A stretch of DNA of 64,000 nucleotides from Paenibacillus glycanilyticus. Its GTDB lineage: Bacteria > Bacillota > Bacilli > Paenibacillales > Paenibacillaceae. The notes under the pieces are model-generated. The model made no database searches. It worked only from the letters and a program-made list of their open reading frames with translations, and was not told where the DNA came from. Below, one piece after another: positions 50,301 through 58,057 of this stretch. The stretch is from NCBI RefSeq assembly GCF_030161375.1, contig NZ_BSSQ01000005.1:299735-363734 (forward strand), written 5' to 3'. Position 1 is the first letter of the stretch; each line of letters begins with the position of its first letter. The translations under genes and the position numbers were made by a program.

Positions 50301-51350
50301 CGCACGCTCGCGCTCAAGCTCCTGCGCCGCTGTCGCCCGCTGCTCCGCCAGCGCTTCCGCCGCCCGCGCTTGCTCGCGCTCCAGCTCCTCCGCTGCCAGC
50401 GCTTGCCCCAGCGCCAGCTCGTCCGCTGCTTCCGCCGCCCGCGTACGCTCGCGCTCCAGCTCCTGCGCCGCTGTCGCTTGTTGCTCCGCCAACGCTTCCG
50501 CCGCCCGCGCACGCTCGCGCTCCAGCTCTTGCGCCGCTGTTGCTCGCTGCTCCGCTAACGCTTCGGCCGCCCGCGCTTGCTCGCGCTCCAGCTCCTGCGC
50601 CGCTGTCGCTCGCTGCTCCGCCAATGCTTCCGCCGCCCGCGCTTGCTCGCGCTCCAACTCCTCCGCTGCCAGCGCTTGCGCCAGCGCCAGCTCATCCGCT
50701 GCTTCCGCCGCTTTCGCACGCTCCTGCTCCAGCTCTTGCGCTGCTGCAGCTTGCTGCGCCGCTAGCGTCTCCGATGACCGCGCACGCTCGCGCTCCAGTT
50801 CAGCTTCCGCTCTCGCATTGGCCTGCTCAAGCTCCTGCTCAAGCTGCTCCGCAGCAAACGCCTGCACGCGTTCGATCTCTTCCGTCGCTTCCGCTTGCGC
50901 GAGCGCTAGAAGCTCGGCCGCTTCCTCCAGCTTTGTCGCAAGATCTTCCGCCGCTGCCGCTTTGGCTGCGGCCAGCTCGGTTTCGTATTCGCTTCGAAGT
51001 TCCTCGAGATCTACTCTCGCCCGTTGCTGAACGGCCGCAAGCTCCTCGCGGAGCGAGACTTCGAGCCGGCTAGCCTGCTCCAGCAAATCAACCAGCACGA
51101 GACGTTTCGCTTCCGCATCATGCAAAGTATCATTTTCGCGGCGGAGCCTGAATACTTCCTCGGTCATCTGAACCGCGGCAAGAACGGCCAATTTAGGCAT
51201 ATCGAGACGAGGATTGCCAATCGCCAGCTTTTTCATCGCATCATCGATCGAGCCGGCTACCCGTTTTATATAATCAACATTGTTATGACCTTTGAGCTTA
51301 TATTGATGTCCGTATATATCAACTGTAACAATGGTTTGGTCAGCATCCAT
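47328..51350 (-). CDS. zapA: ZapA-domain protein with giant coiled coil (1,340 residues)
   Basis: Residues 5-75 are a ZapA domain (VTVDIYGHQYKLKG, DYIKRVAGSIDDAMKKLA, NPRLDMPKLAVLAAVQMTEE), the FtsZ-ring partner that is normally an 85-120 residue protein. Here the chain continues for about 1,260 residues of Ala/Glu/Gln/Arg/Leu helix without breaks of Pro or Gly. Residues about 180-520 are 22-residue units (ARAAEALAEQR + ATAAQELEREQ), i.e. paired 11-residue hendecads, with an inserted variant AADELALGQALAAEELEREQ. The rest is irregular coiled coil. At 0.15 nm per residue the rod could reach about 190 nm if continuous. AGGAGGA ribosome site, ATG start; the frame is intact. Its place next to pheT and mutS2 is that of zapA (yshA) in Bacillus. 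It probably tethers the Z-ring to something distant (inference). Confidence 0.88.
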   Translation of the reverse strand: MDADQTIVTVDIYGHQYKLKGHNNVDYIKRVAGSIDDAMKKLAIGNPRLDMPKLAVLAAVQMTEEVFRLRRENDTLHDAEAKRLVLVDLLEQASRLEVSLREELAAVQQRARVDLEELRSEYETELAAAKAAAAEDLATKLEEAAELLALAQAEATEEIERVQAFAAEQLEQELEQANARAEAELERERARSSETLAAQQAAAAQELEQERAKAAEAADELALAQALAAEELEREQARAAEALAEQRATAAQELEREQARAAEALAEQRATAAQELERERARAAEALAEQQATAAQELERERTRAAEAADELALGQALAAEELEREQARAAEALAEQRATAAQELERERARAAEALAEQQATAAQELERERARAAEALAEQQATAAQELERERARAAEAADELALGQALAAEELEREQARAAEALAEQRAAAAQELERERAKATQELERERAKAAEAADELALGQALAAEELERERARAAEALAEQQSTAAQELERERIRAVEAAEETALAQALAAEELEQERTRAAGHLAELQTAAAQELELERAKTAEAVNELAFVQALAAEELEREREKAAQVLAEQIERERARAAAALSEQQAEAADELELERKRVAEAKDELTLAQALAAEELEREREKAAEELVEQMKLVRARSEQSLAELKVASVQQLELVQALAAEELELERAKAAELVEQLERERANATSVAEELELTKVLAAEELEAERAKAAEALGEQLQLERDKAAKMLIEQQAQAAQELERERTKVEEATDEFTLAQVIAAEEREQERAQTLELMQSKEVEWQDKLAQLEQSLKSDFERRRNGWIEERTKLLTKLSELEQAWNQDKESHELRLQAADEHLIQAMEQEEALRSSIRYMEQQAQELEQQYADAKEQLEEVSGHFAASLETIGQLEVQAVKQQDLQTAVEVLAAEQTEKLQQLQEQFELLQDDKDKQKRQFEAERSAIEQLHADRYSEAERRLEEQARQLTEATAIFEEKELELELQYEEYKHKLERKYQEQLEQTELRHAEQQFELKERYEKQFVLFQEKLDVYKLMNQELESRLHEQSASMAEKHDRDVAELEQRQQEQLRSLEKKLAEDNELLELQYMEQIELLERQQQELKEALDEREQVANRKFEQQKQQFEMRLEERLTEADERYSELLAKQEEQQQHLRAQIEELEANLKETELRSLGTEEQLSVSAKRESELLEQLEYTAARERITVQQIEAASLQIQKLTEQVEAEQILVKQTRQEVDQLSASERSREAAEKSLLEQLEAARKEAAAAVELRMMLDERTQSLSVEHEVASEETEALREELSTLAVKHEKLEIEYRKLQTEYNEWIELIEHS
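49840..50810 (-). repeat. 66-bp repeat tract in the coiled-coil gene
   Basis: Near-identical 66-bp units (22 codons) such as those starting near 50161, 50221, 50281 and 50471, interrupted by 75-bp variants containing the DELALGQALAAEEL segment. Sequence identity between units is much higher than in the flanking coiled coil, which points to recent copying. Confidence 0.85.
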
Positions 51351-51479
51351 ACTGGGTAATCCTCCTATTCAACGTCTCGCAAATATTTAGTCCTTCATCT
51401 ATGTAACAAAAAACACTAATGAAAGTTGCAAATCTGTGAAAAAACTCATATTTAGAGCCATTTCGAGGGCCAAAAACAT

Positions 51480-51531
51480 AAAAAACGCCGCATCGAAAGT
51501 CCACTAGGAACTATTTCGATGCGGCGTAAAA
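51480..51531 (-). terminator. Terminator of pheT
   Basis: ACGCCGCATCGAAA (51485-51498) and its exact complement (51514-51527), then T6 leftwards. It separates pheT from zapA transcription. Confidence 0.9.
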
Positions 51532-51541
51532 AGTTTCCTGC

Positions 51542-53989
51542 CTATTTTCTCAATTCTGCCTCAAAAGATTGTTCAAGTTCCGCAACGACTTTGCCGTGCA
51601 GTTCCGTCACTTCTTCATCCGTCAACGTGCGGTCGGCATGACGGTATACAAGCGATACCGCAACGCTTTTCTTGCCAGCGCCAAGCTTTTCTCCGGTGAA
51701 CACGTCGAACACTCGAACGGACTCGAGCAGCTCGCCCGCAATAGCCCAAGCAACGTCAGTCAGCCTCGCTGCCGGAACAGCTTGATCAAGCACAACGGCA
51801 ATATCGCGCTGCATAGCCGGGTAACGCGGAAGCGCCTTGTATTCGATGTCGGAATTCGCCAGATCATACAGCACGCCAAGCTCGATTTCAACGACATACG
51901 TATCGGCAAGGTCGCTTTCATGCTGAAGCGTTGGATGCAATTGACCAACAAAACCAATCGTCTGCGGGCCATGCGCCGTGTCGACAATTACCGCTGCCGT
52001 TCTGCCCGGATGGAAGTTTGCAGGCTGAGCCGATTCAAAACGAACCTTCGCCGACAAACCAAGAACGTCAACAACCGTCTCCAGAACGCCTTTTGCGTCG
52101 TAAAAATCAACCGCTACCGCTTTGCGGTTCCATTGCGCGTCTACGCGGTTGCCTGTAAGCAATACGGCAAGACGTTGCTTCTCTTGCGGAAGGCGGGTAA
52201 GCTGCTCTTCTTCCGTATGGAATACGCTGCCGATTTCAAAAATCGCGGACGATTCGTTTTTGCGGTTGCGGTTATACGTCGCTGTTTCGATCAATTGCGC
52301 GATCAGCGTAGTACGCAGAACGCTGCGCTCTTCGCTCATCGGCATGGCCAGCTTCACCGGCTTCAGATCTTTACCCGTCAAGTCGGGGAACAGATTCGTG
52401 CGGGCAGGTCCCGTGAACGAATAAGTAATCACTTCATGCAGGCCGGAATCGGTCAATCTTCTACGCAACTCGCGGCGGATCGCCTGCGGTTTGGTCAACG
52501 CGCCAGGCGTTACGTCGCCGTGAATTGGCGTAGTAGGAATATTATCATAGCCGAACAAGCGGGCTACTTCTTCAATTAAGTCAACATCGCGCGTAATATC
52601 GCCGCGGCGCGTTGGCACCGTTACGGAGAAAAGATTATTCTCCTCCGACAGGCGGTAGCCAAAGTGCAGACGGTCAAAAATCGTTTGAACTTCAAGACGC
52701 GACAGTTCAGTACCAAGGTAGCCGTTGATTTTGTCCAGCGTTACCTCTACAACAGCAGGCTTCGCTTCTGCGGCAACAACCTCGACGATTCCTTCCGTTA
52801 CCAGTCCGTCAGCAAGCTCCGCAATAAGAGCAGCCGCGCGGTTCAGCGCAGGAATAACGCGGGCCGGATCCACTTCCTTCTCGAAGCGTACGCTTGATTC
52901 GGAACGGAGACCAAGCTGACGGGACGTTTTGCGAACGGTACCGCCGTCAAACTTCGCCGATTCCAACAAGATGTTAACCGTATTATCGTTAACTTCGGAG
53001 TTCGCTCCGCCCATTACGCCAGCCAAGGCGACAGGTTTCTCGCCGTCCGTAATAACGAGCATATGCGGTTCCAGCGTGCGCTCTTGACCGTCCAGCGTAA
53101 CGATTGTCTCGCCTTGACTAGCAAGACGGACATCGATACGGCCCGTTGCAAGAGCATCCGCGTCAAAAGCGTGCAGCGGTTGGCCGTACTCGAGCATCAC
53201 AAAATTCGTAACGTCCACCACGTTGCTGATCGGGCGGATGCCCGCTGCGATCAGACGGTTTTGCAGCCATTGGGGAGACGTACCGATCTTCACGCCTTTA
53301 ATGTAACGCGCGCTGTAATGCGAGCATTGCTCTTTGGCGCTGATCGACACCGCGATGTGGCTGTCCGCGCGATCGGCGGCATGATTAACGGCAGGTTCCG
53401 GAACGCGCACTTCGCGGCCGGTCAAAGCGCCAATCTCATAAGCAACGCCCAGCATGCTAAGGCAGTCCGAACGGTTAGGCGTCAGATCCAGTTCAAGCAC
53501 TTCGTCGTTAATCCCAAGTACTTCGCCGATTGGCGTTCCGACCGGAGTTGATTCCGGCAGCACGAGAATGCCTTCTTGCTGTTCCTTCGGCAGCAGCTTG
53601 TCATTGATGCCAAGCTCCTTCGCCGAGCAGATCATGCCTTGCGATTCCACGCCGCGCAGCTTGGCGCGTTTGATCGCGAAGTCGCCCGGCAGCTTCGCGC
53701 CGATCATGGCAACCGGTACTTTTTGGCCGGCATCCACGTTTTTGGCGCCGCAGACGATTTGAAGCTCTTCGCCCGTGCCGACGTCAATTTTGCATACGCT
53801 GAGCTTATCCGCATCGGGATGTTTCTCGCGGGATTTCACATAACCGACAACTACGCCGGATACGCCTTTGTTCAAGGATTCCACGCCGTCGATCTCAATG
53901 CCGCCGCGCGTCATTTTTTCCGCTAATTCTTCGCCTGTGTAACCTGTCAAATCGATATATTCATTCAACCATTGGTATGATACTTTCAT
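51542..53989 (-). CDS. pheT: Phenylalanyl-tRNA synthetase beta subunit
   Basis: 815 residues, full length. An N-terminal tRNA-binding (EMAP-like) domain, about 39-150 (VVGYVKSREKHPDADKLSVC), a B3/B4 editing region around 210-390, B5 domain near 405-475, a synthetase-like core and the C-terminal anticodon-binding FDX-ACB domain (from about 720, ALPRYPAMQRDIAVVLDQ). It forms the alpha2-beta2 enzyme with PheS, charges tRNA-Phe and edits mischarged Tyr. It starts 16 bases after pheS, so one transcript under the T-box. Confidence 0.97.
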   Translation of the reverse strand: MKVSYQWLNEYIDLTGYTGEELAEKMTRGGIEIDGVESLNKGVSGVVVGYVKSREKHPDADKLSVCKIDVGTGEELQIVCGAKNVDAGQKVPVAMIGAKLPGDFAIKRAKLRGVESQGMICSAKELGINDKLLPKEQQEGILVLPESTPVGTPIGEVLGINDEVLELDLTPNRSDCLSMLGVAYEIGALTGREVRVPEPAVNHAADRADSHIAVSISAKEQCSHYSARYIKGVKIGTSPQWLQNRLIAAGIRPISNVVDVTNFVMLEYGQPLHAFDADALATGRIDVRLASQGETIVTLDGQERTLEPHMLVITDGEKPVALAGVMGGANSEVNDNTVNILLESAKFDGGTVRKTSRQLGLRSESSVRFEKEVDPARVIPALNRAAALIAELADGLVTEGIVEVVAAEAKPAVVEVTLDKINGYLGTELSRLEVQTIFDRLHFGYRLSEENNLFSVTVPTRRGDITRDVDLIEEVARLFGYDNIPTTPIHGDVTPGALTKPQAIRRELRRRLTDSGLHEVITYSFTGPARTNLFPDLTGKDLKPVKLAMPMSEERSVLRTTLIAQLIETATYNRNRKNESSAIFEIGSVFHTEEEQLTRLPQEKQRLAVLLTGNRVDAQWNRKAVAVDFYDAKGVLETVVDVLGLSAKVRFESAQPANFHPGRTAAVIVDTAHGPQTIGFVGQLHPTLQHESDLADTYVVEIELGVLYDLANSDIEYKALPRYPAMQRDIAVVLDQAVPAARLTDVAWAIAGELLESVRVFDVFTGEKLGAGKKSVAVSLVYRHADRTLTDEEVTELHGKVVAELEQSFEAELRK

Positions 53990-54005
53990 GCTAAGTTTCC
54001 CCTCC

Positions 54006-55043
54006 CTACATTCTCGCGAATTGGCTTAAGAACCGCTGATCGTTCGTATAGAAATGACGGATATCGTCGATGCCGTATTTCAGAAGCGCGATACGTTCTA
54101 CGCCCATGCCGAACGCAAAACCGCTCACTTCCTTCGGATCGTAACCGCCCATCTCGAGAACGCGCGGATGCACCATGCCGCAGCCGAGAATTTCAAGCCA
54201 GCCTGTTTGCTTGCACATCCGGCAGCCGTGGCCGCCGCATTGCACGCAAGTTACGTCAACCTCCGCGCTTGGCTCCGTGAACGGGAAGAAGCTTGGGCGA
54301 AGACGGATTTGCGCTTGTTCTCCGTACATTTGTTGTACGAATTGGAGTAGCGTGCCCTTCAAGTCGCTCATGCGGATGTTAGGACCAACCACAAGACCTT
54401 CAATCTGATTGAACATGAACGAATGCGTCGCATCGTCATCGTCGCGGCGGTATACTTTGCCCGGGCAAATGACTTTGATCGGCTTGCCGTTCATTTGCTG
54501 CATCGTGCGAACTTGAACCGGCGACGTATGCGTGCGCATCAGAATATCTTCGGTAATGTAGAACGAATCCTGCATATCGCGGGCTGGGTGGTTCTTCGGC
54601 AGGTTCAGAGCTTCGAAGTTGAAATAATCCGTTTCGACTTCCGGACCTTCGGCGATCGAGTAACCCAAACCTACGAATACGTCTTCGATTTCCTGCGCGA
54701 CTTTGTTCAGCGGATGAACGGCGCCTGTCGGCAATGCTTTGCCCGGCAGCGTAACGTCAATCGTTTCCGCGCGAAGGCGGTTTTCCGTCTCGGCCGCGAG
54801 GAACGCGTTTTGCTTCTCGTCAATGACGCCTTCGATTGCGGCGCGAACCTCATTGCCCACTTGCCCGATAACCGGACGCTCTTCCGCGCTCAGACCGCCC
54901 ATACCGCGCAAAATCTCGGTCAAAGCTCCTTTTTTACCTAAGTATTTCACGCGCAAATCATTCAACTGCTGCGGATTATCGACCTGCTGCAGCTCTTGCA
55001 GCGCTTCTACGCGCAATGCTTCCAAACGTTCTTTCATTGTCAA
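54006..55043 (-). CDS. pheS: Phenylalanyl-tRNA synthetase alpha subunit
   Basis: 345 residues with an N-terminal coiled coil (about 10-85) that holds tRNA, then the class II catalytic domain: [11 protein letters not shown] (motif 2 region), [17 protein letters not shown] (motif 2-3, read without the first residues) and [18 protein letters not shown] (motif 3). [13 protein letters not shown] insertion is normal for PheS of this group. TTG 55043 lies 6 bases after GGAGG; the in-frame ATG two codons on is 12 bases away. Confidence 0.96.
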   Translation of the reverse strand: MTMKERLEALRVEALQELQQVDNPQQLNDLRVKYLGKKGALTEILRGMGGLSAEERPVIGQVGNEVRAAIEGVIDEKQNAFLAAETENRLRAETIDVTLPGKALPTGAVHPLNKVAQEIEDVFVGLGYSIAEGPEVETDYFNFEALNLPKNHPARDMQDSFYITEDILMRTHTSPVQVRTMQQMNGKPIKVICPGKVYRRDDDDATHSFMFNQIEGLVVGPNIRMSDLKGTLLQFVQQMYGEQAQIRLRPSFFPFTEPSAEVDVTCVQCGGHGCRMCKQTGWLEILGCGMVHPRVLEMGGYDPKEVSGFAFGMGVERIALLKYGIDDIRHFYTNDQRFLSQFARM

Positions 55044-55069
55044 ATCTCGCCTCCATTATGGAATTTACA

Positions 55070-55368
55070 AACAAAAAAAGGCCTTCCTCCCCGCAAGGGA
55101 CGAAAGACCGTGGTACCACCCTAATTCGGATTAACCGCGCCATGCCATAAGCATGATTCGGCAACCCCTCAAACCCCGTTAACGGCGGGGACCGGACCTT
55201 CCCTAATTGGCTTTCTGCGAAAGCGGTTCAGGCGTCTGCTCCGGAGTGAACTTCGGCAGCCTAATCCCGTAAAGACGCTCGCAATCCATGGCGTCTTCTC
55301 CCTGTACGGAAGCTCTGCTTACTTATCTCCATCAAAGCTTTTTGTATGGATCCTATTTAGACACAATA
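55070..55368 (-). ncRNA. T-box riboswitch (Phe) upstream of pheST
   Basis: The leftward leader contains the T-box core AGGGTGGTACCACG (55120-55133), which pairs with uncharged tRNA ends, followed by a terminator stem (CCTTCCTCCCC..GGGGAGGAAGG type) and T7 at 55073-55079. Stem I lies at about 55240-55340; the specifier GAAGTTCACTCC holds UUC, a Phe codon. Uncharged tRNA-Phe would favour the antiterminator and raise pheST expression. Confidence 0.9.
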
Positions 55369-55374
55369 ATCTAT

Positions 55375-55403
55375 ATTATATGCATTTCCTTATTGCCTTG
55401 CAA
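55375..55403 (-). promoter_or_regulatory. Promoter of the T-box/pheST transcript
   Basis: Leftward TTGCAA (55398-55403) and TATAAT (55375-55380) with a 17-base spacer, just before the T-box leader. Confidence 0.75.
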
Positions 55404-55407
55404 CCTT

Positions 55408-55447
55408 GAGTCAAATTCATAAATAATAAATATTATGAATTTGACTC
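55408..55447. repeat. 15-bp perfect AT-rich inverted repeat
   Basis: GAGTCAAATTCATAA (55408-55422) and its exact complement (55433-55447), 10-base loop. It lies between the response-regulator stop and the pheST promoter. It has no T-run; it could be an operator or a weak end of the upstream transcript. Confidence 0.65.
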
Positions 55448-55466
55448 ACGCCTGCTTAAGGATGCT

Positions 55467-56177
55467 TTATTTTTTGAACAACCCCTGCTCATACGCATAA
55501 CGGGTAAGCTGGACGCGGTTATCGAGATGCAGCTTCTGTAAAATGTTTTTCAGATGATTCTTGACCGTGTGTTCGGATAAACCAAACGTTACGGCAATCT
55601 CTTTATTCGACTCCCCCGTCACGACCCTCTCCAAAATATCTTTCTCGCGCGAAGTAAGCGGTGTTGTCATGGCCGTAGAATCGGAAACAAGGCCAGGCTG
55701 CACGCCGGCTTGTGGCGCGTTGACCTTACTTAACGATGCGGCTGAAGTAAACTCCTGCAGCAGCTTGAAAGCAATCTCCTTCGACATCGGCGCTTCATCG
55801 TCCACGACGGCCCGAAGATATTCTCTCCAGGCGGAGGGCGAAAGATTTTTGAACAAATAACCTTGCGCCCCCCGTTTGATCGCTTCGAACAGATGGGTAA
55901 TATCGTCGGATACCGTTACCATTACAATCTTCAGGGACGGATACAAATACTTCAGCTGCTGCGTCGCTTCCAGACCCCCAATACCCGGCATATTGATGTC
56001 CATCAAGACCAGGTCCGGCAACACGTCATCGATGCGGGCAATGGCTTCTTCGCCGCTCGCCGCTTCCCCCACTACGGTAAAGTCGGAATCGGCGCCGATA
56101 ATTTCCCGCATGCCTTCCCTGCCATGGGGATGATCATCCACCAGAAAAACGCGAACCTGTGCGTTTGCTTCACTCAT
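55467..56177 (-). CDS. NarL/LuxR-family response regulator
   Basis: 236 residues. Receiver domain 8-125 with VFLVDDH (acidic pocket), phospho-Asp in LVLMDINMPG and Lys in GYLFKN. A longer than usual linker (about 150-165) contains Ser/Ala. The C-terminal LuxR helix-turn-helix is TSREKDILERVVTGESNKEIA and TVKNHLKNILQKL. Paired with the sensor kinase behind it in an ATGA overlap. It resembles the DegU/LiaR group; target genes unknown, but repeats upstream of the kinase are candidate sites. Confidence 0.93.
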   Translation of the reverse strand: MSEANAQVRVFLVDDHPHGREGMREIIGADSDFTVVGEAASGEEAIARIDDVLPDLVLMDINMPGIGGLEATQQLKYLYPSLKIVMVTVSDDITHLFEAIKRGAQGYLFKNLSPSAWREYLRAVVDDEAPMSKEIAFKLLQEFTSAASLSKVNAPQAGVQPGLVSDSTAMTTPLTSREKDILERVVTGESNKEIAVTFGLSEHTVKNHLKNILQKLHLDNRVQLTRYAYEQGLFKK

Positions 56178-57016
56178 TTGCTGCCACCTCCCGACCGGAT
56201 TCGTACGGTAGTCCCTATTTTTTCCGCACTGTTGATTTCAAATGTCCAGCCCATCTGCTCCGCACGGTCTCGCATCATCCGAACGCCGTAACGGTCCTTT
56301 GCATCAATCTGGCTTAGGGAAGCTCCGATTCCGTTATCTTTTATCTCGCACATAAAATCTTCCTTACCCACGTGACGACTAATAACTTGAACCTCGGTTG
56401 CCTGCGCGTATTTCCGGATGTTCATCAGCGCTTCCCGAATAATCGCCTGCAGCTCAACCAGCTGTTTATTGGATAACACGCCTTCCGGCAATTGCCAATC
56501 CAGTTGTACGCGAACCCCGCTGTTTATCAATAAATCATGGGCTGCGCTATGAATGGCATTCAACCAGGAATCGTTCACAACAACGGCCGGGGACTGCAAA
56601 TTCGCGATCGACTGCCGGACGTCTTCGTAAATGTGCTTAACCGTTTGGCGGATTTGGACGGTAGTTTCCTTAGCCTCCTCATTCAGTTCCGAATGCTCCA
56701 GCTTATCCAGCTTAACGGATACAAGAAACAACGATTGGGAGATGCCGTCATGGAGCTCTCGGGCCAGCTGTTCCCTTTGATGAAAGGCCGCTTTGGACAC
56801 CTGTTCCCGCTGAAGCGCCTCCTGCATCTGCTCAAGCTTTCCAAACAATCCGCGCAATAAGGTTAATGTAAACAGAAAAACAAGAGCAGGCGCAAGAAAA
56901 TTGCCCAGATCCATTGAAATATACGGCAGCAAAAATACGTGCCGGACATACTCCCACAAGCCAACCACAATGGTAGGTATCCATAAGATTAAAAATTTCA
57001 GCGTTCGATAGGACAT
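56174..57016 (-). CDS. Sensor histidine kinase (HisKA_3 type)
   Basis: 280 residues. Two membrane helices close to the N terminus (FLILWIPTIVVGLWEYV, LAPALVFLFTLTLLRGLF) with a very short extracellular loop, so it probably senses something in the membrane, as LiaS/DesK-type kinases do. REQLARELHDGISQSLF holds the phosphorylated His; ALMNIRKYAQATEV and DNGIGASL are the N and G1 boxes of the ATPase. AGGAGGG ribosome site. Two-component partner of the regulator downstream. Confidence 0.92.
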   Translation of the reverse strand: MSYRTLKFLILWIPTIVVGLWEYVRHVFLLPYISMDLGNFLAPALVFLFTLTLLRGLFGKLEQMQEALQREQVSKAAFHQREQLARELHDGISQSLFLVSVKLDKLEHSELNEEAKETTVQIRQTVKHIYEDVRQSIANLQSPAVVVNDSWLNAIHSAAHDLLINSGVRVQLDWQLPEGVLSNKQLVELQAIIREALMNIRKYAQATEVQVISRHVGKEDFMCEIKDNGIGASLSQIDAKDRYGVRMMRDRAEQMGWTFEINSAEKIGTTVRIRSGGGSK

Positions 57017-57048
57017 TTTGCCCTCCTAAAAAGAATTGACACGCGATT

Positions 57049-57148
57049 TTTGTGGCGATTCATACTTCGTAAGCATGAACCAAATGAATTACTATACAAG
57101 GTTGAATATCAACCGTTTGTGGTGATTCATACTTCGTAAGCATGAACC
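57049..57148. repeat. 33-bp direct repeats upstream of the two-component operon
   Basis: Copies at 57049-57081 and 57116-57148 differ at one base. Each contains the inverted repeat TTCATACTTCGTAAGCATGAA (57059-57079 and 57126-57146). A third palindrome, GGTTGAATATCAACC, lies between them (57100-57114). Likely operator sites. Confidence 0.75.
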
Positions 57149-57295
57149 TAAAATAATTAATGCCGATAACATTTCCCGGGTAATGGGAAAGGGCTTCCTC
57201 TCAAGTGTACTAGACACCCTCCTAAAGGACAATTCGTATAAGAATGTTCTGACGCGAGCACAATGAGAAAAAAGGGACAGAGGGGAGGAATACCG

Positions 57296-57442
57296 GTGAC
57301 AAACGGCCTTTTCAAGCTTGCAGAACTTGGAGAGAATAACGAAGCTTTAGAAGAAATTCGTCAATTGGAGCAAAAGCTGACCGACCAGATGGGCTCAACG
57401 ATCAGTTTAATTGCTTATGAATCTGAGGATGATAATAATTAG
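57296..57442 (+). CDS. 48-residue peptide, function unknown
   Basis: GTG start behind GGGGAGGA, 48 codons, TAG stop and a good terminator 15 bases later. The product is helical and acidic: VTNGLFKLAELGENNEALEE, then LEQKLTDQMGSTISLIAYES. The spacing of hydrophobic residues and the SEDD near the end faintly recall Spo0E-type phosphatases (usually with an SQxLD motif), but the motif is not intact, so I do not assign it. Confidence 0.6.
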   Translation: MTNGLFKLAELGENNEALEEIRQLEQKLTDQMGSTISLIAYESEDDNN

Positions 57443-57454
57443 GTTCGTAAATCA

Positions 57455-57489
57455 GGCGCCTCTGCTAATAAGCCAGGGGCGTTTTTTCT
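57455..57489 (+). terminator. Terminator of the 48-residue peptide gene
   Basis: CGCCTCTG (57457-57464) pairs with CAGGGGCG (57474-57481), followed by T6. Confidence 0.85.
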
Positions 57490-57490
57490 A

Positions 57491-57534
57491 TTGACAGAGC
57501 AATGTTTTTCATTTATTTTTGTTGTACATACAAA
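57491..57534 (+). promoter_or_regulatory. marR promoter with candidate MarR operator
   Basis: TTGACA (57491-57496), 17-base spacer, TATTTT (57514-57519), then TTGTACATACAAA (57522-57534) directly behind the -10. The same 13-mer in reverse complement occurs at 58665-58677 before the MFS gene, so it is probably the MarR binding site. Confidence 0.75.
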
Positions 57535-57569
57535 ATAAGAGTCATCAACCCGTAAGGAGGGCATAGGAT

Positions 57570-58025
57570 ATGTCAAACGACTTTCAACCGGCGGCAGGAG
57601 ATGCGGATGAATCGTTCTTGCACAACTGCTTGTATTTCACGGCCAATCGCCTGAGCAGAGCAGTTACCCGCATGGCTGACGAAGCTTTTGCAACCACTGG
57701 GCTTGCTCCCGGTTACGGTTACGTCATTCGCCTGTGCGTCGCCAAACCAGGCATTACGCAGAAGGAATTATCCGAGAAGCTGTACATCACCCCTTCCACC
57801 CTTACGAGGTTCATCGATAAGCTGGAAGCCAAACGTCTTGTGGAGCGCAAAGTACAAGGGAAAACCGTACTCGTCTACCCGACGGATAAAGGCCGCGAAT
57901 TAGAACCAACGATCCGTGCCGCATCCAAACAACTGCTTGAATCGTATCAAGCCATTCTTGGCATAGAAGCCGCAACGACACTCACGCAATCCCTTGAGTC
58001 GACAAGCGAGCAGCTGGAGAAATAA
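57570..58025 (+). CDS. MarR-family transcription regulator
   Basis: 151 residues. Dimer helices at both ends, winged helix in the middle: KPGITQKELSEKLYITPSTLTRFIDKLEA is the recognition region (residues about 60-88), followed by the basic wing KRLVERKVQGKTVLVYPTDKG. MarR proteins are repressors released by small aromatic compounds or oxidants. The shared operator suggests control of itself and of the MFS gene 676 bases away. AAGGAGG ribosome site. Confidence 0.93.
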   Translation: MSNDFQPAAGDADESFLHNCLYFTANRLSRAVTRMADEAFATTGLAPGYGYVIRLCVAKPGITQKELSEKLYITPSTLTRFIDKLEAKRLVERKVQGKTVLVYPTDKGRELEPTIRAASKQLLESYQAILGIEAATTLTQSLESTSEQLEK

Positions 58026-58057
58026 ATACAGCGTATCGCAGAGAAGCCAGGCTAATC

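Noticed and set aside
48280..51075. Long open frames on both strands across the coiled-coil gene
   Set aside because: Products of the GC-rich 66-bp repeat read in other frames; low-complexity Ala/Pro/Arg/Leu strings with no independent start signals.
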